DNA from: Toxorhynchites rutilus septentrionalis
Lineage: Eukaryota; Arthropoda; Insecta; Diptera; Culicidae
NCBI RefSeq assembly: GCF_029784135.1
Contig: NC_073745.1
Span: 110,742,216 to 110,806,215 of the forward strand
Length of the DNA stretch: 64,000 nt
Direction: 5' to 3'
Position numbers and translations under genes: made by a program. This document shows, one piece after another, positions 60,017-64,000 of the stretch (position 1 is its first letter; the number at the start of each line of letters is the position of its first letter). The notes beneath the pieces are model-generated. The model was not told the DNA's origin. It saw nothing but the letters and a program-made list of their open reading frames with translations, and did not search any database.

Positions 60017-63000
60017 CTGAAAATAAATGAACGAAAAAAATCTTATTAGTTCTAAGTTTTCACAGAGCTTCACAGATCCAATTCTTCGCTACCCTTTAGG
60101 AAAAAAAATGTTAAGCACCGAAACCGCGAAGAAACTCTCCCCCAACATTGTAGGTCCAGCTGTCAGCCTTGCGTAACAATCCCCATTTGCAGTAAGTGGC
60201 ATGATTTAGCGGTGGGTTCAACCTCTCGTGTAGATGTGTGTGTGGGGAGGGACACATCCCCCGCCGCAAGAGGGTGTCATAAAAAGCTCGTCTTCCATCC
60301 GTCAATTTGCGTGTGCCTCTCGAAGGCCCCCAGTAGTTGTCGGGAGAAACATATTTCATTTTTTGACACTGCCTTGGGGCATAAATTTTGCTCCACTCTA
60401 TCGTCGTCGATTTGTTCGTTCTCTAATTTGGTAGGATCGCGCTCGCGCGCAAGTTTGTTTTGCTTTGCGCTAAATGTTACACACCGATACCAACACCCTG
60501 CGAGTTCTCGCAATGTTGCTGCTGCTGGGGCATGAAACAAATGGCCACTCATTAGCGCAAAGTGTCGAAGAACACGGGCGTTTAGCGAGATGTCGCGAGG
60601 TATCGATGGACACACACGCGCGCGCGGGAACATGGCCGAACCGAAGGCAAGCAAAAACAAACACGCGGTCGTTATTTATTACTATAATTTAAGGCTGGTA
60701 ATAATATTCAATACAGTACGCGCGACCGGCAGATCGAGCGAATGACAAACCGCGCGGCTTTTGAGTTACATGGGTTCATCCCTCCCTAATATGGCTGCTT
60801 GCCTGCCTGCCTGCCGATTGGGACAGCAGCTTTCAGCGCGGCGCTCGAACATGGTGGCGACCTAGACGGATGCTGAATATGGCATTTTTTGTGCGTGTGT
60901 GTGTGTGATAATGATCACTTTCTCTGTCCCAATTTGCTGACATGCGAGGCGCATCTTCTGCTGCCCGAGACGTCTGTCAAAAAAAACGGTGGTTTTATGG
61001 TGCTGCACGCAGAATCCCCTGGTGCGGAGATTGTCACGCGCGAATACGCGAAAGATGGTGCGATGGCGATTACATACATACAGTCATTATTTGTAATTCA
61101 ATTTAACGTTTTCCAATATGTCCATTGGCACATGCCCAATGTCCGGGTTCGGATTGCGGCAGCGGCGACGGAGTGGATGGCGAGGCGAGCGCGATTTTTA
61201 TGGCTTTCTTCGTCAGAGAGGGATCCACCCCCGTATTCGATGGTGGTGGTGGTGGCGGCGGTGTGGATACGAATGGTTGCGAGAAATACCTGCATTTTTA
61301 TTACTTTCAACTTTGGCTGACCTGCTGCGGAGGATTGGCTGCGAGCCGCGGTGACAGCGCTCTGCCCAACAGCAGAAAATTCATCAAAGCCAGCAACTAG
61401 AAAAGAGTATGATGCTACAACACAGGTGCAATGGCGGGGGCCGGGATCAAGAAAACGACGTTATGTTTACAATTTTATAAACTTGTTTTAAATGCTGCTG
61501 CTGCTGCTGCCTCTTTGTTGTTTTACCGTTTCTAGCGTGTTCAATAGTCAATTAATTTCGATGTTCGATTGGTAATCCCTATCTAGAGGGAGGTGGGGGG
61601 AGACCGAATAGATTGATCTCGAGAAAGCGATGATAGGGTGTTACCAAGTTTGAGCAAGATGGAGATTGGTGGTGAACCACGAAATTCAACGATTTTCACT
61701 TGCTTCCTTGACGATGCTGCGATGTGGCGTCGGATTAGATCTGGTGAGAGACTCCGTGACCCAGCCAGCGGTGGAGGTAATCGTTTAACACTCGTGCGGT
61801 GCAGCTAATTCCGCCCTCTCATCGCCTCATTAGATCACCCATTAGGATGTGCTTTATTGCAAAACATTCACTCCGATGTACGGCCCCCAGCTGCGATCAT
61901 TATTGCCAGCAACAAATCAATCTATTGGGACTTGTTTCTTCGCCCATCAACGCAAGCAAGCCTTAATTCGTGTACCGTCGTCTGGGCCTTAAAGCCCGGC
62001 TTATTAATTATCGTTACGATCCCATCGGGCGGGGACCAATGTTCGTTGAAGGGGGGGAGTAACGTTAGCACTTAGCCTAATCCGTGCGCGAGCGGAACTG
62101 CACGGCCCCGACCTCTCGGCCCGGGTCCGTCACAAAGTAGCAGAATCTAGTTTTATTAATAGAATTTCTACGAATCAATAATATACAGCGTAATTAGTGT
62201 GTCTACCGGACAGCCAACCACCCCCATCACTTTCGACCGCCAATATACTCTTCCATGTTGACATTTTAATGAGCAGTGCGGTCGATTTCGCAACACATCG
62301 GAGTTTGTGTGCCCTCAAAAGCCCCTTGTTGCAATCGAATATAATGCTATTCGCTGTCTGGTTGTCCGCTGCGCACGATATAAAACATTCCATGACTTTC
62401 AGACAAAAAGATTTACTCCTAATGAAACATCTTTTATTGTACTTTTGGCACATTATCATAATGCATTTAAATTTTATTCCACACTGGCTGCTGCTGCTGT
62501 TGCTGCACAGCTATTTATCATATTCGGAACACCTTCTCCCTGAAACGTTTCCTCCCCCCACCACCGTCACCACCCCCATCGAAAGTAGTAATACACCGAG
62601 AGCGTCGGTGAGAAGATCATCCAGGCCAGACCAGACGCTGCTGCCGCGTGATAAACGATTTATGGGAAAAGTCATAAACCGTGCTAAATAATTCATTTTC
62701 GTGCACTGACACATGCATTTTTGATATTCCGCGAAATCCGCTCGTCGCGGAAAAACAGCGAACTCCGAGCGAAACCCGGGCGAGATTCGCTAATGTGCCA
62801 CGGTTGGGCGAATCTGCATACATTTGGGTGCATCGCGCGCCACCGTGGAAGCCACGACGCCCCCGCCCCGATTAGATTCCCTCTCTGGGCAGACGCCCGT
62901 TCCCTGGAGATCTTCGCGCGACTTGGAGTTATGTAAAGACGAATTTTAATTGCCAGCTTTATTGGGCTTATCTGATAGGGAGAACCATTGGCCGAGAGCC

Positions 63001-64000
63001 GCTGGCGGCTCTCAGGCGTGGCAGGTACATGACGAACGTTGTTCGTTTTGTTGGTTTTTGAATACGTGTGTTTCTTGCTAAAATTCAGCTACTACATGAG
63101 GATTTTTGATGAATATCTGTGCCCCTTCCCAAATGAATTAGCTGTGTTTGCCTTGGCGCACGATTTATGGAACAATTGTCCGAACAACCGCTGTGTCATT
63201 TCCCGCAGGGATACCGGAAAACCCGCTTTTTTCAGGCTAGCCAAAACGTAACAATGGAGCGAATCAAATACGAACCAGCCAGTGACAAATGATTCATATT
63301 TTCAGCATCATTGATTTCCAATAGCGATGCCTCAAAAATTCAGATCAATCATCTGCGATCCCACTTTCCCCTAATTCCACACACGGTTGGAAGCACCGAT
63401 GACAGTGCCAAAATTCGTCGGCCTGACGATCTGATAATTCGATTCCGGAGGGAATCGTGCGATTATCAGCAATTTGTCAAGCGGGAACCATCGTTAATAT
63501 CGTTTCATTTTTAAGTCTAGATTTTGACGAGTCATTTCTCGGATTTGATCGGAAGGATACAGATGTGCGAAATACATTGTAGCAATGTCGAAGCGGGTGT
63601 CACCCTCAGGCTCATACTGAGATTCTCTCGGTATTACCGGAGTTTAACCGGATTCCATGACTACGAAGTAATATTTATTCGAAGAGTGCGCAATTTTATT
63701 ATTGGAAAATTGAGTGTCTTGTCCAGCACCTGCATCTACGTTTTGTTATCCTTCTTTCAATTATTTAAAACTCTTCCAAAATACAGTTTGCTTTTTGTGA
63801 CCAGAAATCAATGGTGCCAGTTTTGTTGCGTTATTCTTAACTAAAGCATATCGGAATCAGAAGGGTAATGATGCGGTCATTCGTTCACGGTACCAAGTTG
63901 GGCTTGTTATTTTCGAAACTATTGGGTGGATGAATCTATTCGTTCTCCAATAGATGTCGTAACATATAGTGGTTTAAATGGTGAAGAAATTGGCAGCACT
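60017..64000. other. Upstream intron/flank of the knirps-family gene
   Basis: Complex sequence with higher GC than the TE-rich part, short microsatellites (TG near 60893, CTG near 61497, GGT/GGC near 61240) and no recognised transposon. It should contain the 5' UTR exon, the promoter or enhancers, but I could not place a transcription start. Homeodomain-like ATTAATTA-type words occur (for example near 61985 and 62150), which is weak evidence on its own. ORFs here overlap on several frames and were not called. Confidence 0.4.

Noticed and set aside
60889..61400. 143-codon ORF and overlapping Trp/Gly-rich ORFs upstream of exon 1
   Set aside because: They are driven by (TG)n and (GGT)n repeats and have no domain; could include UTR but not a supported protein.

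Overview
The window is animal nuclear DNA, most likely from a culicine mosquito. It holds one clear host gene and is otherwise dense in transposable elements (TEs). The mosquito inference rests on the mix of elements: tRNA-derived SINEs, Helitron-like satellite-bearing repeats, Tc1/mariner relics with exact D37E spacing (a type common in mosquitoes), RTE and Jockey/I-group LINE fragments, and a gypsy-group errantivirus. Species cannot be fixed from the sequence alone.

Layout. 1-4.0 kb: intergenic DNA with a SINE that has a perfect 13-bp target duplication. 4.0-5.7 kb: long (TA)n tracts around a mariner transposase relic and a Helitron-like tandem array. 5.70-14.0 kb: a young, nearly complete gypsy-group errantivirus on the minus strand (LTR-gag-pol-env-LTR). 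It inserted into (TA)n, its LTRs differ at only two positions, and pol is broken by one A too many in a homopolymer. 14.0-16.0 kb: a second Helitron-like array carrying a SINE and a near-perfect fold-back repeat. 16-29.6 kb: a long inverted repeat, a dispersed repeat pair (one copy split by an RTE LINE), a TA-flanked MITE, a Jockey-like LINE carrying a SINE inside possible Tigger-like ends, and a Ty3/mdg-type remnant with one LTR. 29.6-34 kb: little is recognisable. 34.3-35.75 kb: a Tc1 relic containing a SINE that contains a MITE. 38.2-41.1 kb: a hAT relic containing an ITmD37E relic and a 3' LINE fragment. 41.2-43.2 kb: a third Helitron-like array and a SINE with an 11-bp target duplication.

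The host gene is a knirps-family (NR0A) zinc-finger transcription factor on the minus strand, probably knirps-like. Coding exon 1 (59939..60016) encodes the first zinc finger. After a 13.2-kb intron, exon 2 (45369..46700) encodes the second finger, the knirps box and a repressor tail with P-x-DLS/T motifs. The total is 469 codons. The ATG lies directly at a splice acceptor, so at least one upstream noncoding exon is expected. The intron and the upstream flank (60.0-64.0 kb) hold complex, relatively GC-rich DNA that may be regulatory, plus several small transposons.

No CRISPR arrays, rRNA genes, functional tRNA genes or bacterial-type operons were seen. The most interesting items are the young env-bearing errantivirus, the satellite-bearing Helitron-like family, the nested TE stacks, and the split-finger knirps-family gene.
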